Counted from the stretch's first letter, positions 1 to 8,241 are shown. The stretch is 64,000 nucleotides of DNA from Methylorubrum salsuginis (GCF_900114375.1 NZ_FOSV01000015.1:1-64000); one strand, 5' to 3'. Numbers and translations are program-made. The notes: a model not told the origin generated them from the letters alone.

Positions 1-2
1 CC

Positions 3-1265
3 AAGTGGTGGCAGCTCGCCTTCGGCGTGCTCTGCATGGCGATGATCGCCAACCTGCAATACGGCTGGACGCTGTTCGTCGATCCGATCGACCAGCAGCA
101 CCATTGGGGTCGCACCGCGATCCAGTTCGCCTTCACGATTTTTGTCGCCACCGAGACGTGGCTGGTGCCGATCGAGACATGGTTCGTGGACCGCTACGGC
201 CCGAAGGTCGTGGTCTTCTTTGGCGGCGTGATGATCGCCCTGTCCTGGGTGCTCAATGCCTACGCAGACTCGCTCTTCGTGCTCTACACGGCGGCCGTCA
301 TCGGCGGCATCGGCGCGGGCTCCGTCTACGGCACCTGCGTTGGCAACGCGCTGAAGTGGTTCCCGGACCGCCGGGGACTGGCCGCGGGTGCGACCGCGGC
401 AGGCTTCGGCGCGGGCGCGGCGATCACCGTGATCCCGATCGCCAACATGATCGCCACGAGCGGCTACGCTAAAGCCTTCCTCGTCTTCGGCCTCGGCCAG
501 GGGCTCGTGGTCGTGCTGCTCTCGCTACTGCTGCGCAAGCCGTCCGTCGCCGTCCCGATCCGCCGCAAGAACCTGCTCCTACCCCAGACCAAGGTCGACC
601 GCAGCCCGCGCGAGGCGGTGCGGACGCCCGTGTTCTGGACGATGTACGCCCTGTTCGTGATGGTGGCCTCCGGCGGCCTGATGGCGGCAGCCCAGATCGC
701 CCCGATCGCCCACGACTTCGAAGTGGCCGGCGTGACGATGAACCTGTTCGGACTGCAGATGGCTGCACTGACGCTCGCGATCTCCCTCGACCGCATTTTC
801 GACGGCTTCGGCCGGCCGTTCTTCGGCTGGGTGTCAGACAATATCGGCCGCGAGAACACGATGTTCATCGCCTTCACCATCGCGGCGGCGGCCTGCATCC
901 TGCTGCTCGGCTACGGCCGGAATCCGGTGATGTTCGTGCTCTGCACGGCGATGTACTTTGCCGTCTTCGGCGAAATCTACTCGCTGTTCCCGGCCACCTG
1001 CGGCGACACGTTCGGCTCGAAATATGCGGCGAGCAATGCCGGGCTCCTCTACACGGCCAAGGGAACGGCGGCCTTCCTCGTGCCGTTGGCCAGCGTGTTG
1101 TCGACGGCCTATGGCTGGTCGGCGGTGTTCGGGCTGATCATCGGCCTCAACATCCTGGCCGCAGCCCTGGCCGTCTTCGTACTGAAGCCGATGCGCCGCC
1201 GCTACCTCGCGGCCGAGGCTGAAATCGCCGAGCAGGCGGACGCTCGCAAGATCAGGCTTGCCTAG
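3..1265 (+). CDS. oxlT: Oxalate/formate antiporter-like MFS transporter, 5' end outside window
   Basis: Inner-membrane major facilitator of the oxalate:formate exchanger type, which imports oxalate in exchange for formate. The frame is open from base 3 with no start codon, so the N terminus lies upstream; 420 residues are visible, ending at TAG. The two MFS halves are recognisable from the cytoplasmic loop motifs DRYGPK in the first half and SDNIGR in the second. A helix with the context YTAKGTAAF carries a lysine, and the helix before SDNIGR carries arginines (LDRIFDGFGRPFFG). In Oxalobacter OxlT a lysine in helix 11 and an arginine in helix 8 bind oxalate, and by eye these residues correspond. 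No frc or oxc gene is visible nearby, so substrate assignment rests on the family. An alternative is another monocarboxylate MFS of the same subfamily. Confidence 0.8.
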   Translation, partial: KWWQLAFGVLCMAMIANLQYGWTLFVDPIDQQHHWGRTAIQFAFTIFVATETWLVPIETWFVDRYGPKVVVFFGGVMIALSWVLNAYADSLFVLYTAAVIGGIGAGSVYGTCVGNALKWFPDRRGLAAGATAAGFGAGAAITVIPIANMIATSGYAKAFLVFGLGQGLVVVLLSLLLRKPSVAVPIRRKNLLLPQTKVDRSPREAVRTPVFWTMYALFVMVASGGLMAAAQIAPIAHDFEVAGVTMNLFGLQMAALTLAISLDRIFDGFGRPFFGWVSDNIGRENTMFIAFTIAAAACILLLGYGRNPVMFVLCTAMYFAVFGEIYSLFPATCGDTFGSKYAASNAGLLYTAKGTAAFLVPLASVLSTAYGWSAVFGLIIGLNILAAALAVFVLKPMRRRYLAAEAEIAEQADARKIRLA

Positions 1266-1280
1266 GCAGGGATAAGGGCC

Positions 1281-1347
1281 GCGCTCGGTTCTCGTGCCGC
1301 ATCGGCTTTTTCCCGAAAGCCGGCAGCCACCTTTCGGACCGATATCC
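1281..1347. repeat. Interspersed palindromic repeat A, copy 1
   Basis: This is a 67-base element that aligns base for base with a second copy at 20858-20923; its right half recurs at 53379-53413. It contains two mutually exclusive hairpins: arms cggcttt/aaagccg (1303-1309 with 1316-1322) and arms ccgaaag/ctttcgg (1313-1319 with 1331-1337). It lies in the gap between the oxlT-like gene and prmA, which converge here. It looks like a REP-type element; a role as transcription terminator is possible but not shown, as there is no T-run. Confidence 0.75.
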
Positions 1348-1533
1348 CCCACCCGCCCCTGGTCGTTCGGGGGCGGGCAGACGACGACAGGATCGACCGG
1401 CGATCGAGATGTGCCGATATCTCGGCCTTCGCACGAATGCCCGCCCCTTCCACTGACACGGACATCTCTAATCGAAGGCATCGACAGGGCTGCGGGGGCT
1501 CTTTCGGCGGGCGCGGCGTCCGCAAAGACGTCC

Positions 1534-2451
1534 TCAGCGGGGTCTGGCCGCCGCCCCGCCCCGGCGCAGCACCAGCGTGGCCCAGCCCTCGATCAGGCCG
1601 GAGCGGGCGAGGTGGAAGCCGCGGTGGCGGTAGGTCGAGAGGACGCCGGGCACGTCGCGCTCGATCAGGCCCGACAGGATCAGCACGCCGTCATCGGCCA
1701 CCACCGCGGTGAGCGTGGGGGCGAGGCGCTTGAGCGGGCGGGCCAGGATGTTGGCGAACACCACGTCGAAGCCACGGGGGCGGTTCGCGAGCGCGTGGCG
1801 CACGCCCGGCCCCTGGTAGAGCCGCATCAGGGGGCCCAGCCCGTTGAGGCGGGCGTTCTCGCGGGCGGTCAGGACGGCTTCCGGGTCGAGGTCGCCGGCC
1901 ACCACGGGGGTATGCAGCGCGCGGGCGGCGGCAAAACCCAGAATGCCGGTGCCGGTGCCGACATCGAGCACGCGGGCCGGGCGGCGGCGCTTCAATTCGG
2001 CCACCAGCGCCCGCAGGCAGCCGAGCGTGGTGCCGTGATGCCCCGTGCCGAAGGCCAGCGCCGCCTCGATCTCGATGGCGAGGTCGTTGGGGCGCACATG
2101 CGCGCGGTCGTGCGAGCCGTGGACGAGAAAGCGCCCGGCTCGCACGGGTTTGAGTCCTTCGAGGGAGGCCCGCACCCAGTCCTGCTGGTCGATGGTGTCG
2201 AACGAGACCGCGTCCGCCTGGTCGCCCACGAGCGGGCGGATCAGGTCGCGGATCATCTCCGCGTCGGGCTCTTCCGAGAAATAGGCTTCGAGACGCCACG
2301 CCCCGGTCTCCTCGACCTCGAAGGCGGCCACCGCCGTCTCCATGGGATCGAACATCTCGCCCAACAGTTCCGTCATGGCGCGCGCGGACGGTTCGTCCGT
2401 GATCAGGCGCAGGACGTGCGTGGGTCGGTGCGGCGGCAGGCCTTCGAGCAT
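1534..2451 (-). CDS. prmA: Ribosomal protein L11 methyltransferase
   Basis: SAM-dependent methyltransferase that trimethylates lysines of ribosomal protein L11 in the cytoplasm. The protein is 305 residues, close to the usual 290-310. The SAM-binding glycine motif reads LDVGTGTGILG, preceded by the family-typical AFGTGHHGTT, and the catalytic-loop motif appears as VVFANILARPL. The open frame continues upstream, but the ATG at 2451 is chosen because AGAGGG lies about 7 bases before it and the earlier residues are basic, low-complexity read-through. It stands alone, convergent with the oxlT-like gene. Confidence 0.93.
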   Translation of the reverse strand: MLEGLPPHRPTHVLRLITDEPSARAMTELLGEMFDPMETAVAAFEVEETGAWRLEAYFSEEPDAEMIRDLIRPLVGDQADAVSFDTIDQQDWVRASLEGLKPVRAGRFLVHGSHDRAHVRPNDLAIEIEAALAFGTGHHGTTLGCLRALVAELKRRRPARVLDVGTGTGILGFAAARALHTPVVAGDLDPEAVLTARENARLNGLGPLMRLYQGPGVRHALANRPRGFDVVFANILARPLKRLAPTLTAVVADDGVLILSGLIERDVPGVLSTYRHRGFHLARSGLIEGWATLVLRRGGAAARPR

Positions 2452-2953
2452 GGAGCGCCCTCTACCATCCGCCGCCCCGTCCGGCCACGGGTTTTGCAAG
2501 CAGGCCCGTCGCAGGGCCCGATGTCGCCGCCACGCCACACGCAAGCCGAAAGCCGCCTAATCCGCAGGCAAGGTGTTTAATTTGTAGTCGAAAATCGCGG
2601 AACCGCCGCGAAAAGCGAGCGTTCACACCCGCACTTCGTTCCCACACAGGCGTCCTCGAGTTCCGGTCGTCATGACACCCAGATCCGTCCGCCGCCGCGC
2701 GCCCGTCGTCGTGAAGCAGGAGCCGCGGCCCGACCGCCGCCGCCCCGGCCGCCCGGCGCTCCTCGACGCGGGCGCCCTCGAAGCGCCCCTGCCGGGCCCG
2801 CTGCTCGTGCTGCTCAGCCGCCTCCACCGCGCCGAGACGCGGCCGGGCGACGAGCCGAATCCGCAGGGCTGAGGCGCGCCCCCCGGCCGCTCCGGGAACC
2901 CGGCGGCCGCGAGCGTCTTGTCGGCCCGTCGATGCTTCGAGAGGATTGATCTG
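2452..2953. other. Gap of about 500 bases between divergent genes
   Basis: This is the divergent region between prmA and the small Rmf/CrpP-like gene, so it should hold both promoters. Around 2575-2600 there is a short AT-richer patch (ttaatttgtagtcgaaaat), a plausible prmA promoter area. A 66-codon open frame at 2672-2872 is listed separately with low confidence. No RNA gene or convincing terminator is visible. Confidence 0.5.
2672..2872 (+). CDS. Possible small Arg/Pro-rich protein, doubtful
   Basis: A 66-codon frame begins with ATG and encodes an Arg- and Pro-rich N-terminal half, followed by a hydrophobic patch (PLPGPLLVLLSRLHRAE). No recognised domain is visible. There is no clear Shine-Dalgarno sequence in front of the ATG, and frames of this length arise by chance in DNA this rich in GC. 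It would be co-oriented with the Rmf/CrpP-like gene about 80 bases downstream. Listed only because it is the one plausible coding frame in an otherwise empty 500-base gap. Confidence 0.22.
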   Translation: MTPRSVRRRAPVVVKQEPRPDRRRPGRPALLDAGALEAPLPGPLLVLLSRLHRAETRPGDEPNPQG

Positions 2954-3124
2954 ATGGCAGTTGTGTCGCGTGCGATCTACGACGAGGGCCGGGCCGCCAA
3001 GGCGCAGGGCCAGCCGGATTCCGCCAACCCCTACGAGGCCGGCTCGCAGGAGAGCCTCGACTGGCTCGAAGGCTTCACCGCGGGCGAGCCGGAGCCGTCC
3101 GCGACGGGGCCGGACAACAGCTGA
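2954..3124 (+). CDS. Small Rmf/CrpP-family-like protein, paralogue 1
   Basis: A 56-residue soluble protein with the signature of the ribosome modulation factor/CrpP family: a short helix EGRAAKAQG, then NPYEAGS, then a WLEGF motif. Rmf in gammaproteobacteria binds ribosomes to form inactive 100S dimers in stationary phase; the role of short alphaproteobacterial relatives is not established. The ATG at 2954 is preferred over an in-frame upstream start because GAGAGGA lies about 8 bases before it and the conserved part begins at once. A second copy, with NPYPEGS and WKRAWE, lies at 41607-41792 in this window. A function in ribosome hibernation is inferred from the motif only. Confidence 0.7.
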   Translation: MAVVSRAIYDEGRAAKAQGQPDSANPYEAGSQESLDWLEGFTAGEPEPSATGPDNS

Positions 3125-3220
3125 GGCCGGGATAGGGGACCACGCCGCCCTGGCAGCGTCGTTCCCGTTCGGCTATAGCGCTTCCGGGCCGCCGCGACGG
3201 CGGCGCCGGAGGCTCTGGCC

Positions 3221-4015
3221 ATGACCGCATCCCGCACCCGCCGCGCCTGGATGGCCGGCCTGCTCCTGGCGCTGACGGCGGGCAGCCTTCCGGCATCGGC
3301 CGACGAGCCGGTGACGGTCTTCGCCGCCGCGAGCCTGAAGACCGCGCTGGACGAGGCGAGCGCCGCCTGGACCCAGGCGACGGCCAAGACGACCCGCATC
3401 TCCTATGCGGGCTCGAACGCGCTGGCCAAGCAGATCGAGGCGGGCGCGCCCGCCGACCTGTTCGTCTCCGCCGACCTCGCCTGGATGGACTACGCCGAGA
3501 AGAACGGCACGATCCGCCCCGACAGCCGCGTCAACCTCCTGCGCAACGCCATCGTGCTGGTGGCGCCGAAGGGCTCGGGCCGGAAGATCGCGCTGGAGCC
3601 GGGCCTCGACCTCACCAAGGCGCTCGCCGGCGGGCGGCTCGCCATGGGCCATGTCGATGCGGTGCCGGCGGGCAAGTACGGCAAGGCGGCGCTCGAAAAG
3701 CTCGGTGCCTGGGACGGCGTGAAGGCCCAGGTCGCCCAGGCCGAGAACGTGCGGGCGGCGCTCCTCCTCGTCGCCCGCGGCGAGGCGCCGCTCGGCATCG
3801 TCTACGCCACGGACGCGGCGAGCGAACCGGGCGTCGAGGTGGTGGCGACCTTTCCCGAGGGCAGCCATCCGCCGATCGTCTACCCGGCGGCGCTCACATC
3901 GGAATCCAAGAACGCCGACGGCGCCGCCTTCCTGAGCTATCTGCGCAGCCCCGCCGCCCGGCCGTTCTTCGAGCGCCAGGGCTTCGTGGTGATCGGCACG
4001 GAGAAGCGCACCTGA
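3221..4015 (+). CDS. modA: Molybdate ABC transporter periplasmic binding protein
   Basis: Periplasmic molybdate/tungstate-binding subunit of the ModABC importer, 264 residues. A signal peptide is clear: basic start, hydrophobic core WMAGLLLALTAG, and a cleavage region near ASADEP around residue 28. The mature protein opens with VTVFAAASLKTAL, the hallmark of ModA, and carries SYAGSNALAKQIEAGAPADL and a late GIVYATDA segment expected around the oxyanion pocket. modB begins 10 bases after the stop. An 8-base palindrome gctatagc at 3172-3179 lies about 40 bases upstream; it resembles a promoter -10 element or half a ModE site, but no full Mo-box was found. Confidence 0.95.
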   Translation: MTASRTRRAWMAGLLLALTAGSLPASADEPVTVFAAASLKTALDEASAAWTQATAKTTRISYAGSNALAKQIEAGAPADLFVSADLAWMDYAEKNGTIRPDSRVNLLRNAIVLVAPKGSGRKIALEPGLDLTKALAGGRLAMGHVDAVPAGKYGKAALEKLGAWDGVKAQVAQAENVRAALLLVARGEAPLGIVYATDAASEPGVEVVATFPEGSHPPIVYPAALTSESKNADGAAFLSYLRSPAARPFFERQGFVVIGTEKRT

Positions 4016-4025
4016 GCCCGCTTCC

Positions 4026-4727
4026 ATGCTGAGCGGGCTCGGCCTCAGCCCGGACGAGGTGACGGCGCTCCTCCTGTCGGTGAAGGTCGCGAGCGTCGCC
4101 ACCCTGTGCAGCTTGGCCCCCGGCCTCGCCGTGGCGTGGCTCCTGGCGCGCAAGCGCTTTCCCGGCCACGCCCTGCTCGACGGGCTGGTGCATCTGCCGC
4201 TCATCCTGCCGCCGGTGGTGACGGGCTACCTGCTGCTGCTCGGTTTCGGCCGTCGCGGCGTGTTCGGCGCGTGGCTTGCCGAGTTCGGGATCGTGTTCTC
4301 GTTCCGCTGGACCGGGGCGGCGCTCGCCTGCGCGGTGATGGGCTTTCCCCTGATGGTGCGGGCGATGCGCCTGTCGATCGAGGCGGTCGACCGCAGGCTC
4401 GAACAGGCCGCAGGCACGCTGGGCGCCGCCCCGCCGCTGGTGTTCCTGCTCGTCACCCTGCCGCTGAGCCTGCCCGGTTGCCTCGCGGGCGCCGTGCTGG
4501 CCTTTGCCAAGGCGATGGGCGAGTTCGGCGCGACGATCACCTTCGTCTCGAACATCCCGGGCGAGACCCAGACCCTGCCGTCGGCGATCTACACGCTCAC
4601 CCAGGTGCCGGGCGGGGAGGGGGCGGCGCTCCGGCTCACGCTCGTCTCGGTGGCGGTCTCGATGCTGGCGCTCGTCGCCTCCGAGATGCTGGCCCGGCGC
4701 ATGAGCCGTCGGCTGGGGGCGGGGTGA
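4026..4727 (+). CDS. modB: Molybdate ABC transporter permease
   Basis: Inner-membrane permease of the ModABC molybdate importer, 233 residues, with about five hydrophobic segments. The cytoplasmic EAA loop that contacts ModC is seen as EQAAGTLGAAPPLVFLLVTL, followed by the typical GEFGATITFVSNIPGETQTL stretch of ModB. It follows modA by 10 bases and is certainly co-transcribed with it. The next gene on this strand should be modC, but a glutathione S-transferase gene on the opposite strand lies in between, and modB converges with it across only 11 bases. Confidence 0.95.
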   Translation: MLSGLGLSPDEVTALLLSVKVASVATLCSLAPGLAVAWLLARKRFPGHALLDGLVHLPLILPPVVTGYLLLLGFGRRGVFGAWLAEFGIVFSFRWTGAALACAVMGFPLMVRAMRLSIEAVDRRLEQAAGTLGAAPPLVFLLVTLPLSLPGCLAGAVLAFAKAMGEFGATITFVSNIPGETQTLPSAIYTLTQVPGGEGAALRLTLVSVAVSMLALVASEMLARRMSRRLGAG

Positions 4728-4738
4728 TGCTGGCCGCC

Positions 4739-5395
4739 TCAGGCATAGGCGTAGGCGCCGCCCCGCTCCAGCGCGCGCCGGTAAGCGGGCCGGGCGTGGA
4801 TGCGGGCGAGCCAATCCGTCACGAGCGGGCCCGCACCGGTCCCGCGGGCGGCGAAGGCTTCGAGGGGAAAGCTCATCATGATGTCGGCAGCCGAAAAGTC
4901 CGGCCCGCAGAAGAACGGGCGCCCGGCCAGCTCCGCCTCCCAGTAGGCGGCGTGGCGGCGCAATTCCGGATCGACGAAGCGGCCGGTGACGTTTTTCGCG
5001 ATCGCCCGCACCAGCGGCCGCAGCAGGGCCGGGCTGCCCGGCGCGAGGCGGGAGAAGACGAGCTTCAGGAGCAGCGGCGGCATCGCCGAGCCCTCCGCGT
5101 AGTGCAGGAAGTAGGTGTAGCGGTCGCGCGCCTCGCTGCCCGGCGGCGGCACCAGGGCGCCGTCCGCGCGCGCCGTCAGGAATTCGACGATGGCTCCGGT
5201 CTCGGCCACCACCCGGCCGTCCGCCTCGATCACCGGCGACTTGCCGAGCGGATGCACGGCCCGCAGCTCCTTCGGCGCCAGCATCGTGGCGGGGTCGCGC
5301 GCGTAGCGCTTCACCGTGTAGGCGAGCCCGAGTTCCTCGAGCAGCCACAGCACCCGCTGCGAGCGGCTGTTCTCCAGATGGTGGACGGTGATCAT
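4739..5395 (-). CDS. Glutathione S-transferase family protein
   Basis: A 218-residue cytosolic GST-like protein. The N-terminal thioredoxin-fold domain (about 1-80) has MITVHHLENSRSQRVLWLLEE, a GKSPVIEADG segment with the conserved cis-proline, and the glutathione gamma-Glu binding motif as ETGAIVEFL. The C-terminal helical domain (about 90-210) contains a late FSAADIMMSF element matching the GST N-capping box region (SxxD). The catalytic residue is probably the serine or asparagine in the ENSRS turn rather than a tyrosine. Its position is odd: it sits reversed inside the mod locus, between modB and modC, and shares a short divergent region with modC. The substrate cannot be told from sequence. 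Confidence 0.88.
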   Translation of the reverse strand: MITVHHLENSRSQRVLWLLEELGLAYTVKRYARDPATMLAPKELRAVHPLGKSPVIEADGRVVAETGAIVEFLTARADGALVPPPGSEARDRYTYFLHYAEGSAMPPLLLKLVFSRLAPGSPALLRPLVRAIAKNVTGRFVDPELRRHAAYWEAELAGRPFFCGPDFSAADIMMSFPLEAFAARGTGAGPLVTDWLARIHARPAYRRALERGGAYAYA

Positions 5396-5451
5396 CGGGT
5401 CTCCTCGTGTCCCGCGGACAACGCGGGGATCCCGTTCCGGAGCCCGAACCC

Positions 5452-6546
5452 GTGACGATCGAGATCGACGTCGCGCTTCATCGCAGGACCTTCGCGCTGG
5501 AGGTCGCCTTCACCGCGGGCGCCGGACTCACCGCGCTGTTCGGGCGCTCCGGCTCGGGCAAGACCACGGTGATCGACCTGATCGCCGGGCTGAGCCACCC
5601 GCAGCGCGGGCGCATCGTGATCGACGGCACCGTGCTGCTCGATACGGCCCAAGGCGTGCGGATGCCGGTGCACCGGCGCCGGATCGGCTGCGTGTTCCAG
5701 GAGGCGCGGCTCCTGCCGCATCTCTCGGTGCGGCAGAACCTGCGCTTCGGCCGGCTGTTCGCCCGCGGGAGCGGCGGCCCCAGCCTCGATGCCGTGGCCG
5801 ACCTCCTCGGCATCGCCCCGCTGCTGGAGCGGCGCCCGGCGGGGCTGTCGGGGGGCGAGCGCCAGCGCGTCGCCATCGGTCGGGCACTGCTCGCCCGCCC
5901 GCGGCTGCTCCTGATGGACGAGCCGCTCTCGGCGCTGGACGAGGCCCGCAAGCGCGAGATCCTGCCCTATATCGAGCGGCTGCGCGACGAGGCCGGGCTG
6001 CCGATCGTCTATGTCAGCCATTCGGTGGCGGAGGTCGCCCGCCTCGCCTCGACGGTGGTGGTGCTGGACGGCGGCCGCGTCGCGGGCCAGGGCCCGGTCG
6101 ATGCGGTGATGCGCCGGGCCGACCTGATCCCCGACGCGGCGGAGGCCGGCAGCGTGCTCGCCATGACGGTCGCGGGCCACGACGACACCGCCGGCCTGAC
6201 CCGGCTGACCGGCCCCGCCGGCCCGCTCTCCGTACCGCTGCTGGCGCTGCCGGTGGGACGGCGGCTGAACCTGCGCCTGCCGGCCCGCGACGTGCTGCTG
6301 GCGACCGAGGCGCCGCAGGGTCTGTCCGCCCGCAACGTGCTGCCCGGCCGCGTCGTGGGCCTGCGGGAGGAGGGGGCCGCCTGCCTCGTCGAGGTCGCCT
6401 GCGGCGCGGCGATCCTGCTCGCCCGCCTCACCCGCGCCTCGGCCCGCGACCTCGGGCTCACGGAAGGCAGCCCCGTCCACGCCATCGTCAAGAGCGTCGC
6501 GCTCGATGCCGGCCTCGGGCCCGGAGGCGGACGCCTCGAGATCTGA
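5452..6546 (+). CDS. modC: Molybdate ABC transporter ATP-binding protein
   Basis: Cytoplasmic ATPase of the ModABC importer, 364 residues. Walker A is GRSGSGKT, the Q-loop lies in CVFQEARLLPH, the ABC signature is LSGGERQRVAIGRALL, Walker B is LLLMDEPLSALD, and the switch histidine is in VYVSHSVAEV. The last 70 residues form a TOBE/MOP-like domain (SARNVLPGRVVGL), typical of ModC and often an oxyanion sensor. I start it at GTG 5452, which has CGGAG 9 bases upstream; an upstream GTG at 5407 in the same frame lacks such a site. It is separated from modB by the reversed GST gene, so it probably needs its own promoter in the short region after 5395. Confidence 0.94.
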   Translation: MTIEIDVALHRRTFALEVAFTAGAGLTALFGRSGSGKTTVIDLIAGLSHPQRGRIVIDGTVLLDTAQGVRMPVHRRRIGCVFQEARLLPHLSVRQNLRFGRLFARGSGGPSLDAVADLLGIAPLLERRPAGLSGGERQRVAIGRALLARPRLLLMDEPLSALDEARKREILPYIERLRDEAGLPIVYVSHSVAEVARLASTVVVLDGGRVAGQGPVDAVMRRADLIPDAAEAGSVLAMTVAGHDDTAGLTRLTGPAGPLSVPLLALPVGRRLNLRLPARDVLLATEAPQGLSARNVLPGRVVGLREEGAACLVEVACGAAILLARLTRASARDLGLTEGSPVHAIVKSVALDAGLGPGGGRLEI

Positions 6547-6637
6547 TCCGGATCGCCTCGGACGGGCGCATCCCGGTCCGTCGCGTGCGCTGCGGCTCTC
6601 CCACCCCACGCCCGGATGGGCTACGAGCGTTCCCGCC

Positions 6638-7114
6638 ATGGCCATGCTGTCTCGCCTCTTCGCCTACGCCTCCGCCGCCTTCGGCCTGCCGCCGGAGGCC
6701 GAGCCGTTGCCCGACGGCAGCGAGGAGCATCTCGCCGCGACCGCGCTCCTCGTCCACGTCGCCCGCGCCGACGGGGTGCTCGACGCAGCCGAATCCGAGC
6801 GGCTGGTCCGGCTCGTGCGCGGCCGCTACGCCGAGACCGACGCGGAGGCCGCCGCCCTGATCGAACGCGCCGCCGCCTTCGACACCCAGACCCGCGACCT
6901 CGCGAGCCTCGTCGAGCTGATCGGTGAGGACGGCGCGCCGGAACAGCGCGAACGGCTGCTCGCCATGGCGTGGTCGGTCGCGGGCGCCGACGGGACCGTC
7001 CATGAGTTCGAGGAGGCGCTGGTCTGGCGGCTCGGCAAGCTGCTGGGCTTCGACGAAGTCGGCATCCAGGCCGCCCGCAGCCGAGCTCAGGGCGGCGCCG
7101 CCGTCCTCTCCTGA
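6638..7114 (+). CDS. TerB-like (tellurite resistance family) protein
   Basis: A 158-residue protein made almost entirely of a TerB-like helical domain. The diagnostic repeat of acidic metal-binding-like turns is visible as VARADGVLDAAES and SVAGADGTVHEFE, spaced about 75 residues apart. TerB-like domains occur in cytoplasmic or membrane-linked stress proteins, and the fold is shared with DjlA co-chaperone N termini. The exact role is unknown, and no other ter gene is present. The ATG at 6638 (followed two codons later by another ATG) is preferred to the longer frame because the upstream residues are Pro/Arg-rich read-through. lrgA-like follows 12 bases after the stop, so an operon is likely. 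Confidence 0.75.
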   Translation: MAMLSRLFAYASAAFGLPPEAEPLPDGSEEHLAATALLVHVARADGVLDAAESERLVRLVRGRYAETDAEAAALIERAAAFDTQTRDLASLVELIGEDGAPEQRERLLAMAWSVAGADGTVHEFEEALVWRLGKLLGFDEVGIQAARSRAQGGAAVLS

Positions 7115-7126
7115 GCGACCGCCCCG

Positions 7127-7528
7127 ATGATCGTCAGCTTCACCGCGATCCTGCTGGCGCAGCTCCTCGGCGAGGCCCTGGCCCGCGCCGTCGGGATGCC
7201 GGTGCCGGGGCCGGTGATCGGCATGGCGCTGTTCCTGGCCTTCCTGACCTTGCGCGACCGGTGGCGGCAGGCCTCGGCCCGCCTCCTGCCGCCGCCGCTG
7301 GTCGATGGCGGGGTGGAGAACGCCGCCAAGGGGCTGCTCGCCCATCTCTCGATCATGTTCGTGCCGGCCGCGGTCGGCATCGTCGGCAAGCTCGACGTGC
7401 TGGCGAGCCACGGGGTGGCGCTCGCCATCGTGCTGTGCCTCTCGGTGACGCTGACGCTGGCCGCCACCGTGCTGACCTTCGTCGCGGTCTCGCGCCTGAT
7501 CGCCCGGCGGGATGCGTCGCGGACATGA
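7127..7528 (+). CDS. LrgA/CidA-type holin-like membrane protein
   Basis: Inner-membrane protein of 133 residues with four hydrophobic segments, matching the LrgA/CidA family in length and in motifs: an early GMPVPGPVIGMALF segment and a later LSIMFVPAAVGIV segment. Family members influence murein hydrolase export and, in several bacteria, transport or overflow of small carboxylates. Its stop codon overlaps the start of the LrgB-like gene (ATGA), which indicates translational coupling of the pair. Whether it acts as a Cid-type or Lrg-type partner cannot be decided from sequence. Confidence 0.88.
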   Translation: MIVSFTAILLAQLLGEALARAVGMPVPGPVIGMALFLAFLTLRDRWRQASARLLPPPLVDGGVENAAKGLLAHLSIMFVPAAVGIVGKLDVLASHGVALAIVLCLSVTLTLAATVLTFVAVSRLIARRDASRT

Positions 7529-8241
7529 GCGGCGACTTCGCCCTCTGGGTCTATCTCAGCCGCACGCCGCTGCTGTGGCTGACCGTGACGCTGCTGGCCT
7601 ACGCCGTCGCCGACCGGTTCTTCCAGGCCGCCGGGCGCCATCCGGCCGCCAACCCGGTGATCCATTCGGTCTGGATGATCGGGCTGGTGCTGCTCGTCAC
7701 CGGCACGCCCTACCCGACCTATTTCCAGGGCGCGCAGTTCGTCCACTTCCTGCTCGGCCCCGCCACCGTGGCGCTCGCCGTGCCGCTCTACGAGCGCCGC
7801 GAGACGGTGATGCGCGCGCTCCTGCCGATGGGGGCCGCCCTCGTCGTCGGCTGCGTCACCGCGATGGGCTCGGCGCTGGTCTTCGCCCGGCTCGCCGGCA
7901 TCCCCTACGACGTGATGCTGGCCATGGCCCCGAAATCCGTGACCACGGGCGTGGCCATGGGCATCGTCGAGGCGCTCGGCGGCGACCCGACGCTCGCCGC
8001 GGTGCTGGTGATGATGACCGGCATGGCCGGCGCCCTCATCGTCACGCCGCTGATGCGGCTCCTTCGCATCGAGGACATGCGCGCCCGCGGCTTCGCGGCG
8101 GGGCTGGCCGCCCATGGGCTCGGCACCGCCCGCGCCTTTCAGGTGAGCGAGGTCGCCGGCACCTTCGCCGGCATCGCCATGGGGCTGAACGCGTTCCTGA
8201 CCGCCGTGCTGGTGCCGGTGGCGGTGAGCTTCCTGCGCTGA
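7525..8241 (+). CDS. LrgB/CidB-type membrane protein
   Basis: Integral membrane protein of 238 residues with many hydrophobic segments, partner of the LrgA-like protein just upstream. Family motifs are clear: FLLGPATVALAVPLYE, the PKSVTTGVAMGI segment, and AAHGLGTARAF near the end. The ATG overlaps the upstream stop as ATGA. LrgAB-type pairs have been linked to murein hydrolase control in staphylococci and to glycolate/lactate or pyruvate movement in plants and other bacteria, so a carboxylate transport role is a fair alternative here. Confidence 0.88.
   Translation: MSGDFALWVYLSRTPLLWLTVTLLAYAVADRFFQAAGRHPAANPVIHSVWMIGLVLLVTGTPYPTYFQGAQFVHFLLGPATVALAVPLYERRETVMRALLPMGAALVVGCVTAMGSALVFARLAGIPYDVMLAMAPKSVTTGVAMGIVEALGGDPTLAAVLVMMTGMAGALIVTPLMRLLRIEDMRARGFAAGLAAHGLGTARAFQVSEVAGTFAGIAMGLNAFLTAVLVPVAVSFLR

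Noticed and set aside
2462..2827. 121-codon minus-strand frame upstream of prmA
   Set aside because: It lies in the prmA promoter region, is low-complexity, and has no start signal or motif.
3172..3179. gctatagc palindrome as a ModE-binding Mo-box upstream of modA
   Set aside because: A Mo-box needs two longer arms of the TATA type with a spacer; only an 8-base palindrome is present, which may simply be part of a promoter.
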